In this document: one piece after another, positions 46,941-58,545 of the stretch
How the letters are laid out: each line of letters begins with the position of its first letter
How positions within the stretch are numbered: position 1 is the stretch's first letter
From: Megascapheus bottae
Lineage: Eukaryota > Chordata > Mammalia > Rodentia > Geomyidae
DNA length: 64,000 bases
Assembly (NCBI GenBank): GCA_024803745.1
Contig: JANJXV010000016.1
Span: forward strand, 39,041,001 to 39,105,000
Direction: 5' to 3'
Position numbers and translations under genes: made by a program
The notes under the pieces: generated by a model
Seen by the model: the letters and a program-made list of their open reading frames with translations, nothing else
The model's database searches: none
What the model was told of the DNA's origin: nothing

Positions 46941-47689
46941 AAATGTGTATACAAAGCATCATTGCGATCTTATAGTATAACAGAGAATTGAAATATTTGC
47001 CTACTTAGACATTGACTTCCATGGATAGTACATCTAGCAATTTAACTCTCACTCCTTCATGAGCTTCCTCTTATACTCATGCATAGGAAAGCATGGATTC
47101 ATCCATCTTTTATACACCAGTGAATGATTCTTCCCTCACTTGCTCCTTTTCTCTGCCTCTTCTTGATGGCCCATCAACCTTCCCTCTCCCACGTAACTCC
47201 CACTACCACTTTATCCCGTATCCTTTCCTTTTTAAGAATTTGTGCTATGTTTCATTTTTAGTTATAGTTACTTTTCCTGAAGGTGCTATATGGTGTCATG
47301 ACAACTGAAATAGGCATAGAATTAAATAAAATATTGACTTCATCCATCCATGTCTTAACGATTCTGTCACATCTTCCCTTGAGTGGGCAGCTGCTGTGAT
47401 CCCAGCCCTTATTCCTGGGGTCTTTATTACATAATTTCTTTCTAGAAGGTACTGATTGATAGTGTCATCAACTATTTAAAATCTTGAAATAAGCCCAGGG
47501 CAAGTTTGACTCATCAGTAGGTAGTGCATTTGAAGACATTGTCTACAGTCAGCATTTTCTGTGTCTGAGACAAGCCTCCTTCAGGGCATTAGAGAATTAG
47601 CTTAGGAATGGAAGGGTTTATAACGTAAAGAGATCTCCCTCCCCCACCCCCCTACTGCAACCCTTATCAATGGTATTTTCTTTTATTTG

Positions 47690-47872
47690 CTTTGTTTTTT
47701 GCCAGTCCTGGGGCTTGAACTCAGTCCTTGGGCATTCTCAAGGCTAGAACTCTATTACCACTTGAGCCAAGCTCCACTTCCAGTGTTTCTATGTATGTGG
47801 TACCAAGGAATCAAACCCAGGGCTCCATGTATGCTAGGCAAGCACTCTACCACTAAACCACAGTCCTGGCTA
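47690..47872 (-). repeat. IDL-Geo-type dimeric SINE
   Basis: Minus-strand copy with T run at 47692-47700, Geo right half (ccacttccagtgtttc) and ID-like head (aagcactctaccactaaac). Confidence 0.82.
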
Positions 47873-48057
47873 ACAGGACTATCTTTCATTGAGAGACTTC
47901 TGGACTACCTCCTGCTTTCCTTCTTTATTTTTCTTTAGTTACAAAGAAGCAGTATTTTCAGTGTGAGGCTGAACAGACCAGATGATGATAATGAGACCCA
48001 CTGTGTTGTAATTTTTTCTAAGTGCTCAGAAAGCTGCTATTTGTGTTTATGTCTTTT

Positions 48058-48262
48058 TTAAACTTTTTTTTTTTTTTTGCCAATCCTGGGCCTTGAGCTC
48101 AGGGCCTGAGCACTGTCCTTGGGCTTTCACAAGGCTAGAGCTCTACCACTTGAGCCATAGCACACTTCCAGCTTTTTTCTATGTATGTAGTACCAAGGAA
48201 TTGAACCTGGGTCTTCATGTATGCTAGGCAAGCACTCTACCACTAGGCCAAACTCCCAGCTC
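48058..48262 (-). repeat. IDL-Geo-type dimeric SINE
   Basis: Full-length minus-strand copy. 16-base target duplication TGTGTTTATGTCTTTT at 48042-48057 and TGTGTTTGTATCTTTT at 48263-48278. Confidence 0.9.
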
Positions 48263-48494
48263 TGTGTTTGTATCTTTTACACATCTGTTCACTTCTTTAA
48301 TCTGCACACTGAGGTAGACTACTATCACGTAGCAATAGCATCTATGAAAACTTCTTCCCCAGATGATATGAACTAACCTGGGCTTTCATTCATTGCCTTT
48401 CATTCTAGTATTTTGACCTTTAGAAATGATAGGGTTTGGGAACGTGTGAATATAGAAAATTGAGGTGAAGCAGCTTATGCCTGGCTATTGCGTT

Positions 48495-48610
48495 AGGAGA
48501 CCACTGCAGACAAGCTTAACCACTCTTGAATTTGGTGGTTGGGGATTGGCCCACTCATGCTAAGCCGGCACCGCGAGCTCTATCCACCGGCTACCACACA
48601 CCATTTTGAA
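48495..48610 (-). other. Unassigned tRNA-like, CpG-containing patch
   Basis: On the minus strand, tagccggtggatagagctcg resembles an A box and gtgggccaatcccc a weak B box, within a block that has several CpGs in otherwise CpG-poor intron. It matches none of the SINEs in this window. It could be a tRNA-derived SINE of another family, a tRNA relic or chance. Confidence 0.35.
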
Positions 48611-49734
48611 AAGGGTATGCTAATAATAAGGTGTCTTGAACAGTCATCCATGCAGCGTGTACTTTGACCTTTCCAGGCTTTCACAATGTAATAACAATAC
48701 TAAGCACAGAATTAAAATAATTCATTACTTTCAACATGTTTTTAATTTATAAAATCCATGAATACTTTTTTTTCCTTCTACTTTGTTTCAACTCAGTTAT
48801 AGGACTGATAACCTTTACTATACTCTCAATTGAAGAGTCACTGTACCACCAAAGAAAGCTTCTACTTTACTGGTGTATTTTGTTTTTTTTAGTATTTATG
48901 GTGAGGTTCAGAGTTATTACCTTTTCATAAATCAGGGAAGGAGTACTTCTTTTAGACAATGCCACCCCTTCACTGTCTCCCAGTTTCCTCTTCCCATCCC
49001 CACACATGACATGTATAGTTCATTTTCAACATAGTAGCTACTGACTAACTGTAGCTACTATAGTATCATGGCGGCATTCTTTAAAATTAGAAATATAGCA
49101 AACTAAATTCCAGTTCCATTGCTGTCTTTGGGTGTTCGATGTAAACACACACTTGTCATGATCCAGTGTTAATTTTTGATATATGAGGAGACTTCCGAAT
49201 GCTAAAGGAATGATTTATTTCTCAGATCTGCCTTTAGCTGCTGCTTGCAGTCTCACCACCTGGATTCTAAGTGTAATACATGAAGACCAGGTTCAAGATT
49301 TTCCTACGTAGAAGTGGGACTCCATTTATCACAAACTTTTTAATCTTTGTCTCTGATTCTATTGAACAGCTGAAGTTCATAGACAGGGACCACACATTTC
49401 TTCAAAGAACCTGGCCAAATGCCTGTGATCCTTTTCCTTCAGAATCCGCCGTTTGTTAAATTAGACACAAAACATTTATGAACACATTTCTTCTCCTTTT
49501 TTTTTTAACTTACCCTTTCCAGCAATTAAGGAGTTCAAAAAGATCTCTTTGTGTAGCATAGCTTTGAAATGAGAATCTTTATCCCGAACTGGCCTCTCCA
49601 TTTGCTCTGTCAGACAATGTCCAGGGGACAGCAAGGCCTCTATCCTGAGCAGGTGCCAAGCAGGGCTTCTTGATGTATCAAAGTGCTCTATTTTTACAGG
49701 CATTCCATCTTTCCTTTCACTCTAGCAGCCTTAG

Positions 49735-50360
49735 CCCATGCGCTGCTGTGCCACCCGGCCCAAGGGGGCGGCCAGCCCCTGTCCCCGTCTGCGTCACCAG
49801 GGGCAGGCCTGCTTCCACCCTGAAATCTCCCCTTTTGTTGTCTCCCCCCACCCCTGTTCCAGTGCTCATCCTTCTCATCGTCACCATGCGGAGGAGGAAG
49901 AAGGAGCCCCTCATCTTGGACGAGGAGAGGGACATCCGAGAGAACATCGTGCGCTACGACGACGAGGGCGGAGGGGAGGAGGACACCGAGGCCTTCGACA
50001 TGGCTGCTCTGCGCAACCTGCACGTCCTGCGGGACTCCAAGGCCAGGAGGGACGTGAGCCCGGAGATGCAGCTCCTGAGTCGGCCCCCCTTCCGAACCAT
50101 CCCGGACAAGGTGCTGTTCAGGGAGTTTATCTGGGAGAGGCTGAAGGAGGCCGACGTGGACCCGGGGGCTCCGCCCTATGACTCCTTACAGACCTACGCC
50201 TTCGAGGGGACCGGCTCGGTGGCCGGGTCGCTCAGCTCCCTGGATTCCATCAGCTCCAACTCGGACCAGAACTATGACTACCTGAGCGACTGGGGCCCGC
50301 GCTTCCAGCGCCTGGCTGACATGTACGGGCCAGGCCCCGAGGGGCTGGGCTCTTAGCCCT
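49735..50360. other. CpG-rich island over terminal exon
   Basis: By hand count about 37 CpGs lie in 49861-50340, while most of the window is nearly CpG-free. The rise begins about 130 bases inside intron 11, so it is not only a codon effect. It falls off right after the stop codon. Confidence 0.85.
49863..50356 (+). CDS. CDH7: CDH7 exon 12 (terminal): membrane span end and cytoplasmic tail
   Basis: Acceptor CCTGTTCCAG ending 49862; stop TAG at 50354-50356. The first two bases complete a Val codon with exon 11. It encodes VLILLIVTM (end of the transmembrane helix) and the basic stop-transfer MRRRKKEP. The juxtamembrane p120-catenin site follows ([15 protein letters not shown]), then a linker, then the beta-catenin-binding region ([38 protein letters not shown]). 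The tail is about 155 residues, as in other type II cadherins. The linker and last residues differ from human CDH7 as I recall it, with many K-to-R, I-to-V/L and T-to-P/S type changes consistent with local GC enrichment. The catenin-binding motifs are intact. Confidence 0.96.
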
Positions 50361-50435
50361 GGGACCTCCCTCTGGATGGGATGGAACCAAAAAACTAAGA
50401 ATAATTGATAATATTAATTAATAATCATAACAGCA

Positions 50436-50470
50436 GAAAAGAAAGAGAGAGAAAGAGAGAGAGAAAGAAA
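50436..50470. repeat. (GA)n tract in 3'UTR
   Basis: About 35 purines, GAAAGAGAGA-like units, 80 bases past the stop codon. Confidence 0.9.
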
Positions 50471-50539
50471 CAAAATAACATCCATCACACCTGTCCTGTG
50501 TTGAAACATCTGAACTCCCCTGGGCAGGAGAAACCTGCT

Positions 50540-50547
50540 TGTAAATA
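50540..50547 (+). promoter_or_regulatory. Pumilio-type motif in 3'UTR
   Basis: TGTAAATA is the Pumilio recognition element. Its position in the proximal 3'UTR makes post-transcriptional control plausible, but one 8-mer is weak evidence. Confidence 0.3.
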
Positions 50548-51886
50548 TGTTTCCATTTGTAAACTTCTTCCCTAGAACGAGGAGGGGCAAAGGTGATTGA
50601 AGGATGGGGATGCTTTCGGCTTCCTTGGGATAGAATTCAGCCGGATCTGACTGCTGGGGGCTGGCAGAGGTATGGGATTCAGTTCTTGGACGACCTTCCT
50701 CCCATGCAACACCCCCCCCATGCCACACAGTGGTGGTTGAGGGAAGGCAGTGGAATCCATTCGTTGTCTGGCTGATAAATGACAGGAGGAGTTTCCAATG
50801 GCAGAAAGCGGTCAATAGTTCTCCTCCAGGTTTGGAATGGCGCGTGGCCATGCTTGTGCAATTCTGTTAAGCATCAAGTCGCTGTCTGTGCGTTTGATTT
50901 TATTTAAAGTCATCTCTTGTGATTTGCACAGGAGGATATTTTAGTTGTCCCTTTTATTTGACACATAGGATTCCATTTATTCCAGAGAAGCCAATCTCCA
51001 TTCGAATCGGGTTCCATCTTCTGCCTCCCAGCACTAAACTCATTGGAACACGCTGGTCTTCCTCTGGCTTGAACGAAATTCAAAGGGTAAGCATGGAAAT
51101 GGAGAATTGATAGTAGATTAATGGAACCCAATTGCTGTCTACATCTCAGCAAGGAGCATAGATTCAAGGACACGTGCGTTGTTCTGCTGAGCTACTCAAC
51201 TCACACAACCTCTGGAAGGAAAGATCAGTATTTCAGAAAGACTTCAGGAGGCAATGTGTATTTCCTGGATGCACAATTTATTTTCCAAGGTCCTGGCTTC
51301 CTATGCTCCGAACACTTTCAAGGTTCGGTTTCCCAACCACTTTCTGGGAGTAAATATGTTGAGGAATAAATGGCTGAATATGAAAATCTGTTTTAAAATT
51401 ATAATGTCATCAATCTCTGACCCATCTCTCAATCCAGATTCTCATGCATCCCTCCCAAGAACCAAGTGAAGTGTATGTTTTCCCAGTGGTTTAAAAGGTG
51501 CCAAAGTGAAGGAAGCCATTGCTTACACCCACATGGATACAAGATAGAGAGGTATCTCAAAATAATAAGACTTTTTCAAAAAAATAATATTTCTACTTAT
51601 TTTTCCTAGATTATGACTAGTTTAATGTGCATATACTCAAGTAAGAATGGGTTTATTTTTTCCCCATACTTTGTTCTTTGAAAACTATTTTACTGTTGGT
51701 CTCCTAAGAAATTTCCAGCTAGTGAACATGGTGTAGGAAATTGTGTTTTAAATGTAATTCTTTCCAGAATAGACTCTGGAGTGAGAATATGAAAGTGTTG
51801 ATTACCTGAAGAGAAACTATGTAGGAATATGTAAATGTGCAGTGCACCTTTAGAAAGTATGTGAAAGTGGCCTTCAGCTTCATAAA

Positions 51887-51892
51887 AATAAA
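51887..51892 (+). terminator. Candidate poly(A) signal
   Basis: AATAAA in the 3'UTR, followed within about 40 bases by T/G-rich sequence (gaatttgactttctgcacag). An earlier AATAAA at 51365 is an alternative. Confidence 0.35.
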
Positions 51893-51920
51893 TGATATAA
51901 TGAATTTGACTTTCTGCACA

Positions 51921-54900
51921 GTCCTTTAATGTGAATGGAGCTCTTTAGCTATTTCATGACAATATAGATATGCTTCTGGCTATATTATCACACTCATGAA
52001 TAACAAATTAAAACTGAGTAAAAGACTGGGTTTAAAATGTGACTCACACATACATGCTTCTCTAATATAAGAACCATAATATTTTTACCCAGTTCAATGA
52101 AATCACTGTGTGATAGGGAAATTATATTACTGCTAAATCATCAAGGTGTTGTAATAATTTTCTAGAGTTTTGGAGCAAGACATAATAGTTTACACATATA
52201 GATTATGATGTTAAAATAGATGGTTGAGGCAAATATCTCTAAAAGAAGGTTTGGCTATCCTTTAGTAAACAAGCATGATGTCAAGCATCATGCCTTTTCA
52301 CGTTTTAATATATACATACACACATATGTATACTTATGTATAAACATATATGCATATATGTGTGCACATATATATTCCTCTTTTTGCATATTTGCCAATG
52401 ATGGATTTGGAAAAGATAGATCTAAATTTATCTAATGACTTAAAATTCTTTCATATGTTCAATTTATATTTATACAGAAAATATGATATCAATATAGAAA
52501 TGTACTGTAAATTTTCATGGGTGGTGTTTCTCATTTATTTTCCTTCTAAAAATCTAATGACATATTTGATTATAAAACACAACATTTGGTAAGATTTGTT
52601 TGAAAAGAAGACATTGGATCAAATGATTGACAAATTGAATCTTAAAATTGTTAACATATTGTGCACAAGTCATTTCCTTGGGGTAGAGATGTGGCTCAGA
52701 TGTTGGCATACAAGCTGAGCAAGTAATCCAGTTGAGGACAAGATCTAGAGTTCAAACTCCAGCACTGGTCAAAAATACTTCAAATATATTTCTATTGTTT
52801 AGTTATATAAACTTCCTATTATAAAAATAAAGGCAAAATCACCACCTCAAGATTCAATATTTTGTAGATTTTCAGCTATGGTAGTGATATTTCATCAATG
52901 TAATCAGCAAATAATATCCTTTTATGAGTAAGCACTTGCAAACATTTACTAGCTGTCCTTACTATATAATTAAAAGACATATTGTGACTATAGATACACA
53001 ATGAGTGAATAGAATATCAGATATTGAGATGAACTTAACTTCTTCTGTGTCCTAACCTTAAATTTAGATGCGTGAAGAAGTGATCATACATTTAAATTCC
53101 TTCGTACTTCTTGTATGAAATGAGAGAAACTAAAGCTTTGGCATCACAATTTTAAGTACAGATATGATTTCAAGAAGCCAGTACATTAAAGTAGTTTCCA
53201 TTTACTCAAAATTAGAAAGAAAAAGGTTTAAAAAATCTAAGTGTGCAAAATAAGTTCACTGTTAAAATTTTAATTCCATATGGAACATTCAGAATTGTAA
53301 TTTCTGAATGACTTTAACTCAGCTTAACAAGACAAAAGTAGAATCTTACCATGGATTAAGCGAAAATTACCCTCTTGGAATAACAGATCATTGTCTCTTG
53401 AAAAGCAAGTCTAGGATCATCTGTAGACCAAATCCAGCAATGATACAATAGCAAAAGTTAGACTTGTAAAAGCAATTTTTAGTTAAGTCTCCAAGCAATC
53501 AAAAATTGGAACTAAAAATCCTATTTCTCTGCCATAAGACTTTGCAGAGACTGACTGAAGTTGAATTTAGATAACAAATATGTGCAAGAAGTTGCTGTGT
53601 TTAGCTGCTTTTTCATTCTGCGCTCTCAGAATATTTAAATTATTTTTACTTTATGCACAATTATATTTATTACTTGGGGGATAAGCAAACACAATTATTC
53701 TTACCTAAAGGGCATAGTTGTACAAAGTGTCAAAAAGATGTATTTTCTTGTGATAGAGTGTTATTTGCATTTATATTTAAATATACAATCTAAAGGAGCT
53801 TAAAATAAACTACAAGATTAATGTACAGCTAGACAATTTGTTTTCAACAATTTAAAGTCTTTAAGCACTATCTGTATTATTAAATTTTAATTTTTAACTA
53901 GTCTGACGTGTATTGATTTACAAACTGTTTCAATTACTCTGTTTCTTAAATTATCATTCAAAGGTTTATTTACTATTGATATGACTGTAACTTTAAGTCT
54001 TTTTTTTACTCTTTTGGATCAAAGATAGCTGTTGGCAGGTAAAATATATGTAATCATAATAGAAAATCAGTTCGTTTACTGTTAATGTACTTATTTATGA
54101 GATCTTGCCTAGAAGGTCAATTATTTTAAAATTATTATGTATGTGATGTTCTACTGATGTTTGGTAAAGAAAAGCTAATGCAATTGTGTTAGAAAAGATT
54201 AATGATGTTTGGATTTTGGATTCAATTGATTTTCTTTATTTTTTTGGAAAACTGATGATATTAACTTTACAAAATATGTGCAGAATGGCAGTATTTGAGC
54301 ATGAATTTTAGGGTATAATTCTGAGGAAATTTTTTGAAGCAAGAGGATGCACTATGGAAGGAAACACTGCTCATTGTTATCTTCAATTATTCAGAATTAA
54401 AAAAAATGACATGTGCTTGCTTGGTTGGAAATTCCTGAAAAGTATCTCTGAAGTAATCAGAAACAAATAAGTGACACTAGTACATAATGTCACTTTCTAA
54501 ATGCCTGAGTGGTGATAGAAATAGGCTGATAATCTAATGGAAGGGTATAGGTAAGTAAGAAGAGAGCATTTCACTAAATTCTCTGTATAATGTTTTACTA
54601 CTATTGTACAGATGTGATCTCGTCAACAAAAATATTTATTATGTGATGTCACCGGGCTTTGTTTTTTTGGTATCAGTAAGAATCTTAAGAAATATCTGGG
54701 TCAGAAACTCAATTTGAGTGTTCTACTAAGCCTTGAATTCCATCCTAATTCTCTGAACTTTTGTATAGTCATTATTTAAATGGAGTTAAGGATAGTTTTG
54801 CTTACTTCAGAAACTTGTGGGATGAGTAAATGGAAGTACAAATTTCTCTGTGATACATTGGGAAGTAGGCTTTATAAGGAAAATTTAGAGAAATTCTATA

Positions 54901-54980
54901 TGAAGGTTGATTGTGTTTATTGTTTTATAGGAAACACAGTTTAAGCTTACTTAGGTATATGAGCATTAAGAAAAATGCAT
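51921..54980. other. Distal 3'UTR or proximal intergenic, repeat-poor
   Basis: AT-rich, unique-looking sequence with one short tRNA-like SINE (52680-52775) and no other mobile element that I recognise. A candidate AATAAA is at 53804-53809. It could be part of a long CDH7 3'UTR. Confidence 0.5.
52680..52775 (+). repeat. Short tRNA-like SINE
   Basis: About 95 bases with gatgtggctcagatgttgg (A-box-like) and agttcaaactcc (B-box-like), ending gtcaaaaa. It lacks the Geo right half. Confidence 0.5.
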
Positions 54981-55236
54981 ATAGCCATCCATGGGGGCTC
55001 GTGTCTGTAATCCTAGCTGCTCAGAAAGCTGAGATCTGAGTATCATGATTCAAAGCCAGTTCAGGCACTAAAATCAGTGAAACTCTTATCTCCAATTAAC
55101 TACTAGAAACCGGAAGTGGCGCTGTGGCTTAAGGGGTAAGGAGATAGCCTCGAGCTGAAGAGCCCAGGAACAGTGCCCAGTCCCAGAGTTCAAGCCTCAC
55201 ACCCCACAAAAAAAGAAAGGAAAAAAAAAAGAAAGA
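54981..55236 (+). repeat. 7SL-left/Geo-right composite SINE
   Basis: Well preserved, including the shared module start ccggaagtggcgctgtggct, with an A/AG-rich tail. Perfect 13-base target duplication AAGAAAAATGCAT at 54968-54980 and 55237-55249. Confidence 0.9.
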
Positions 55237-55548
55237 AAGAAAAATGCATGTACTTAGAAACATAAAATAAGGAAGAAATTTGAAGGATAGAGGCAATTTA
55301 CCTGAGTATGTGATATGATACTGTAAAAAAGTAATGTAATGAAGACTTTAAAGTTAGGGTTGATTTGATTTGATCATTATAAGAGCTCAATATATTAAAA
55401 GAGACAGGAATAACAGACAACACCATTCATGGTGTTCTGAGTGGAATTGAGATGAACTGAGCAGATGAGAAAGATTTTTAAATTATCTTGACCTCACTGA
55501 AGAACACAATGCATTCACCTAGAGAAGATTATCCTTAAAAATAAGTAC

Positions 55549-55612
55549 AGCTGGATGTGAATCTCAAATGATAGAGGGTCTACCTAGAAAGTACAATACC
55601 CTCAGATCAAAA
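55549..55612 (+). repeat. ID-like SINE fragment
   Basis: agctggatgtgaatctcaaa and atagagggtctacctagaaa fit a diverged tRNA-like SINE head; short. Confidence 0.4.
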
Positions 55613-55871
55613 AATAAAATGAAAACCTAAGTAAATAAGAATTTAGATGGTCAGTCAGCTATTCAGAAACTACCAAAAATGACAGCTAATTCAGTGATAT
55701 TTTGCAAGTAATAGTGACACCCATTGAATGATTCTATACATTCAAAAATTAGAGTAAGATAATATTGCCCTAACATGAAAATAATGAATGGGATCCAGTC
55801 TCAATTTGATTACTCAATAACCTTTCAGTGGTGTTATACTAATACACCTTATTCCTTTATAAATGAAGAAA

Positions 55872-56106
55872 TTGAGCCATACTCTGTGGCTCCTGCCTTA
55901 TTCCTAGTTATTTAGTAGAATGAGACCTGAGGATGGTTTGAAGCCATCTCAGGCAGGAAAGTTTGTGAGACTATTATTTTCACTAAACTACAAAGAAAAA
56001 GCAGGATATGGTGCTGCAGCTCAGGTGGCATTAGCCTTGAACATAAAGAAGCTCAGAGACATGACCCACACCCTGACCCTTATTTAAAGCCCCAAGGCCA
56101 GCCAAA
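55872..56106 (+). repeat. 7SL-left/Geo-right composite SINE (diverged)
   Basis: Order of modules preserved (ctgtggctcctgccttattc, tgagacctgaggatgg, gatatggtgctgcagctcag). Its right half contains the 32-base block repeated exactly at 57980-58011. Confidence 0.75.
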
Positions 56107-56188
56107 AAGAAAGGAAGAATACAAAAGAAAGGAATAAAAAGGAAGAAAGGAAAGACAAGGGAAGGAAGGAAAGAAGGAAGGGAAGGAA
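56107..56188. repeat. Purine (GGAA/GAAA)n tract
   Basis: About 80 bases of GGAAG and AAAG units grown from the SINE tail. Confidence 0.9.
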
Positions 56189-57964
56189 TGATTACTATTG
56201 GTTAGTAATGTTCAAATCAATTTATGATTCTACTTAAGCTCATATTCAGCTATTAGTATAACTTGCCAATTTCAAGATTCCATGAGCAGATACATTGATA
56301 ATTATATGATATGTGAGACTGTTCAAAAGCAGACATATATTTATTAGAAGCCATTAATTTATGGGTCTTTTATTTTGATTAATTAAATGTACTGAGGGTC
56401 TCAAAATGCTAATTTCATTTACCACAGAATTGATCCTGAATTCCAGTTCCTTGGAAATAAGATGTTGGGTATAAAGCTGGTATTAGAATGTATGTCACGA
56501 TAGGAAGATGCCATTTGTGCTTAGGTCTAGCCATGCAATCACTGAGTGAGTATATGACTTTATTTAGCAGATGGAAGAAATAATGTGTGTCAATAAGAAT
56601 AGAAAATAGAATGTATATAATCGATGTAATGAACTGAACTTAATAGTAGGGAAACAAGTGGTAATGAGAGTCTAGCATATTGTTATGATTCATTAATACG
56701 GCTTTTGCTTAATTAAAAAAAGACAGAAGAAAAATCACAGACTAAGAGACTATAGAAAATACTTTCAACAGTTCCTAATATCTCAGAAGACTAAAGTGAC
56801 AAATTTTCACTACCCTAAACTGATGCTTTGAATTTATACCTTCTGACATCTTGCTACAGAAAATGAGTATTGTAAAGAATGGCTGCTGTTTTATTCTAAA
56901 TACGTGATTTATATACAATTAACAAAATAAAAAGTTTTCTGTATAAATGTCATTTTAATTCTATACATTCCTATATTAAGGTTTCTGCAACCTTAGAATG
57001 TAGTCGTGTTAGGCACTGAGTTTTTGTTAAAGGCCTACCAATTGAGGGGAGAAAAAGTGGACCTCCGAATAATTACAAAGTATCCAAAGAAGCATAAAAT
57101 AAATCATACAGATGAAAAGAAGGACCAAAAATTCATAAGGAAGTCTTAAGACATTTTGCTCATTAACTTCTATTATTGTAGACTTTCAAGTAATAATGTT
57201 CTGCTTTGGGTAGATAAGAGAATTGAAACTCATTTCAAAATTGGACTCTCCAATTTAATTTCACTTTGGGTTTTCACAAAGTCTTCTCAACATTTTTATT
57301 TACTCTTTTAAAAATAACTCAATTTTGAAAATGGTGTGTTCTGGGTTTCAAAGAATCATGATAATGAAAGCATTTATTCTGTCTATCACATTTCATTATC
57401 TCAATTATCCTGTTCCTACTATCTAAGTTAGCATATTGTCCAAAGAACAGAAAATAATCCAACAGTATACCAGATATTCGAAGTGGTGCCATCTCTAGAG
57501 AGACACATTCTGAATTCATGCTTCTCAATGAAAAAGATAAAAGAATTCCCAGCCACCCGCCTTTGTAAAATTAATGGGTCACTAATTAATTAATTAAAAA
57601 TGAAGGAAAATAAAATAGAAAATGATAATATTGAATCCTGTGAAAAAAATGTTTCAATCCACAGGGACGCTTCAAGAGAGCTGCGGCCAGCTCTCAACAC
57701 ACAATGCACCTTATGCAACACCAGAGGAGACATGCATAAAGACTCAGAAGGATGGTTTCCATTCCCTGCCATTGTAAATTTTCATGCCAATATGAAATTA
57801 CTATGTGGAGATAGTGTCTTAAAAGAACATCAAACATTGTAATTGCCCAAACACTAAAAGACAATACATACAATGTTTGCAGAAACATTAAAACTGGAAG
57901 AATTACGAGATTTTCAATGTTGTGGTACAAAGGAACTAAACCCTATACTAGAGAAAAATATTCA

Positions 57965-58012
57965 GTGGTAAATGTCACAAACATAAAGAAGCTCAGAGAC
58001 ATGACCCACACA
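57965..58012 (+). repeat. Isolated Geo-like fragment with exact 32-base match
   Basis: aacataaagaagctcagaga followed by catgacccacac (57980-58011) is identical to 56040-56071. The bases upstream (cagtggtaaatgtc) fit the Geo right half loosely, and no head or tail is recognisable. Confidence 0.55.
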
Positions 58013-58545
58013 AAATGCACTGGCAGCAAGAAAGATGACATAAAATTATCTGGAATGTCATATAAAAACATAGAAAGAGACAAAACACAAGAAAATAAGG
58101 AGAAAGTCAATGTGTAAGTCTGACATACTTGAACTCAGGGCCTTCTGTTTTATTCAGCTATTTTCATTTATCCTGATGCTCTATCATATGACTAATTTTT
58201 TTTTCCGTTTTGCTGGTAAACTGCAGAAAAAACAATCTCTTGAATTTGTCTGCAGGGTCAATTCTTAGTCCTCAGTTTAGCTTATCCAAGTCCATGCACT
58301 TATTCAATTTTTGCAGAAATTTTAAACCAAGTATGTATTTTGGGGAAATAGACTTTAATAACTCCACAACTATTAGGTTTTTTTTCCAGATGTGGAAATA
58401 AGGAATAATTAGGGTCTAAGGACAGTTAGGAAAGCACATTTATAGAGGCCTTGGACTCTATTCTTTTGAGCTTATTGAAGCCAAAAGATCTCTACATCAA
58501 AGAATCCTCTTCTGATGCCCAGCATAACTACATGACTATGCTAAA

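Larger units (their letters stand above)
39795..49862 (+). other. CDH7: CDH7 intron 11 (10,068 bp)
   Basis: It holds SINEs at 39911, 40955, 41591, 44093, 46529, 47690 and 48058, L1 3' ends at 40215 and 40601, a MIR relic at 41215, microsatellites at 41779 and 46887, and an unusual CpG-containing tRNA-like patch at 48495-48610. The last 130 bases are CpG-rich and continuous with exon 12. No extra exon was found. Confidence 0.8.
8482..50356 (+). other. CDH7: CDH7 gene, exon 5 to stop codon
   Basis: Eight coding exons with intact GT-AG borders join in frame into about 576 residues, roughly the last three quarters of a 785-residue type II classical cadherin. Exon sizes (168, 188, 254, 137, 122, 118, 252, 494 coding) are those of the family. 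The sequence is closer to CDH7 than to CDH20, CDH18, CDH12, CDH6, CDH8 or CDH11 as I recall those proteins. Exons 1-4 (promoter, signal peptide, propeptide, EC1 and start of EC2) lie outside the window. There is no frameshift or premature stop, so the gene looks functional. Cadherin-7 mediates homophilic calcium-dependent adhesion, notably in the nervous system and neural crest. Confidence 0.93.
50357..51920 (+). other. CDH7: CDH7 3'UTR (minimum; end uncertain)
   Basis: The sequence after the stop codon is repeat-poor apart from a GA tract (50436-50470). AATAAA signals occur at 51365-51370 and 51887-51892, with further candidates at 53804-53809 and 56926-56931. CDH7 transcripts are known to have long 3'UTRs, so the true end may be several kilobases further. 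Confidence 0.55.

Noticed and set aside
49694..50181. Open frames overlapping exon 12 in other frames (109 and 147 residues)
   Set aside because: Shadows of the CpG-rich CDH7 exon; high GC suppresses stop codons in the other frames.
50414..50851. 145-residue minus-strand frame downstream of CDH7
   Set aside because: It lies over the 3'UTR and a GA repeat; no domain or conservation signal visible.
57600..57842. 80-residue frame suggestive of a processed pseudogene
   Set aside because: No match to a protein I recognise, no A tail or target duplication, and the composition is like the surrounding intergenic DNA.
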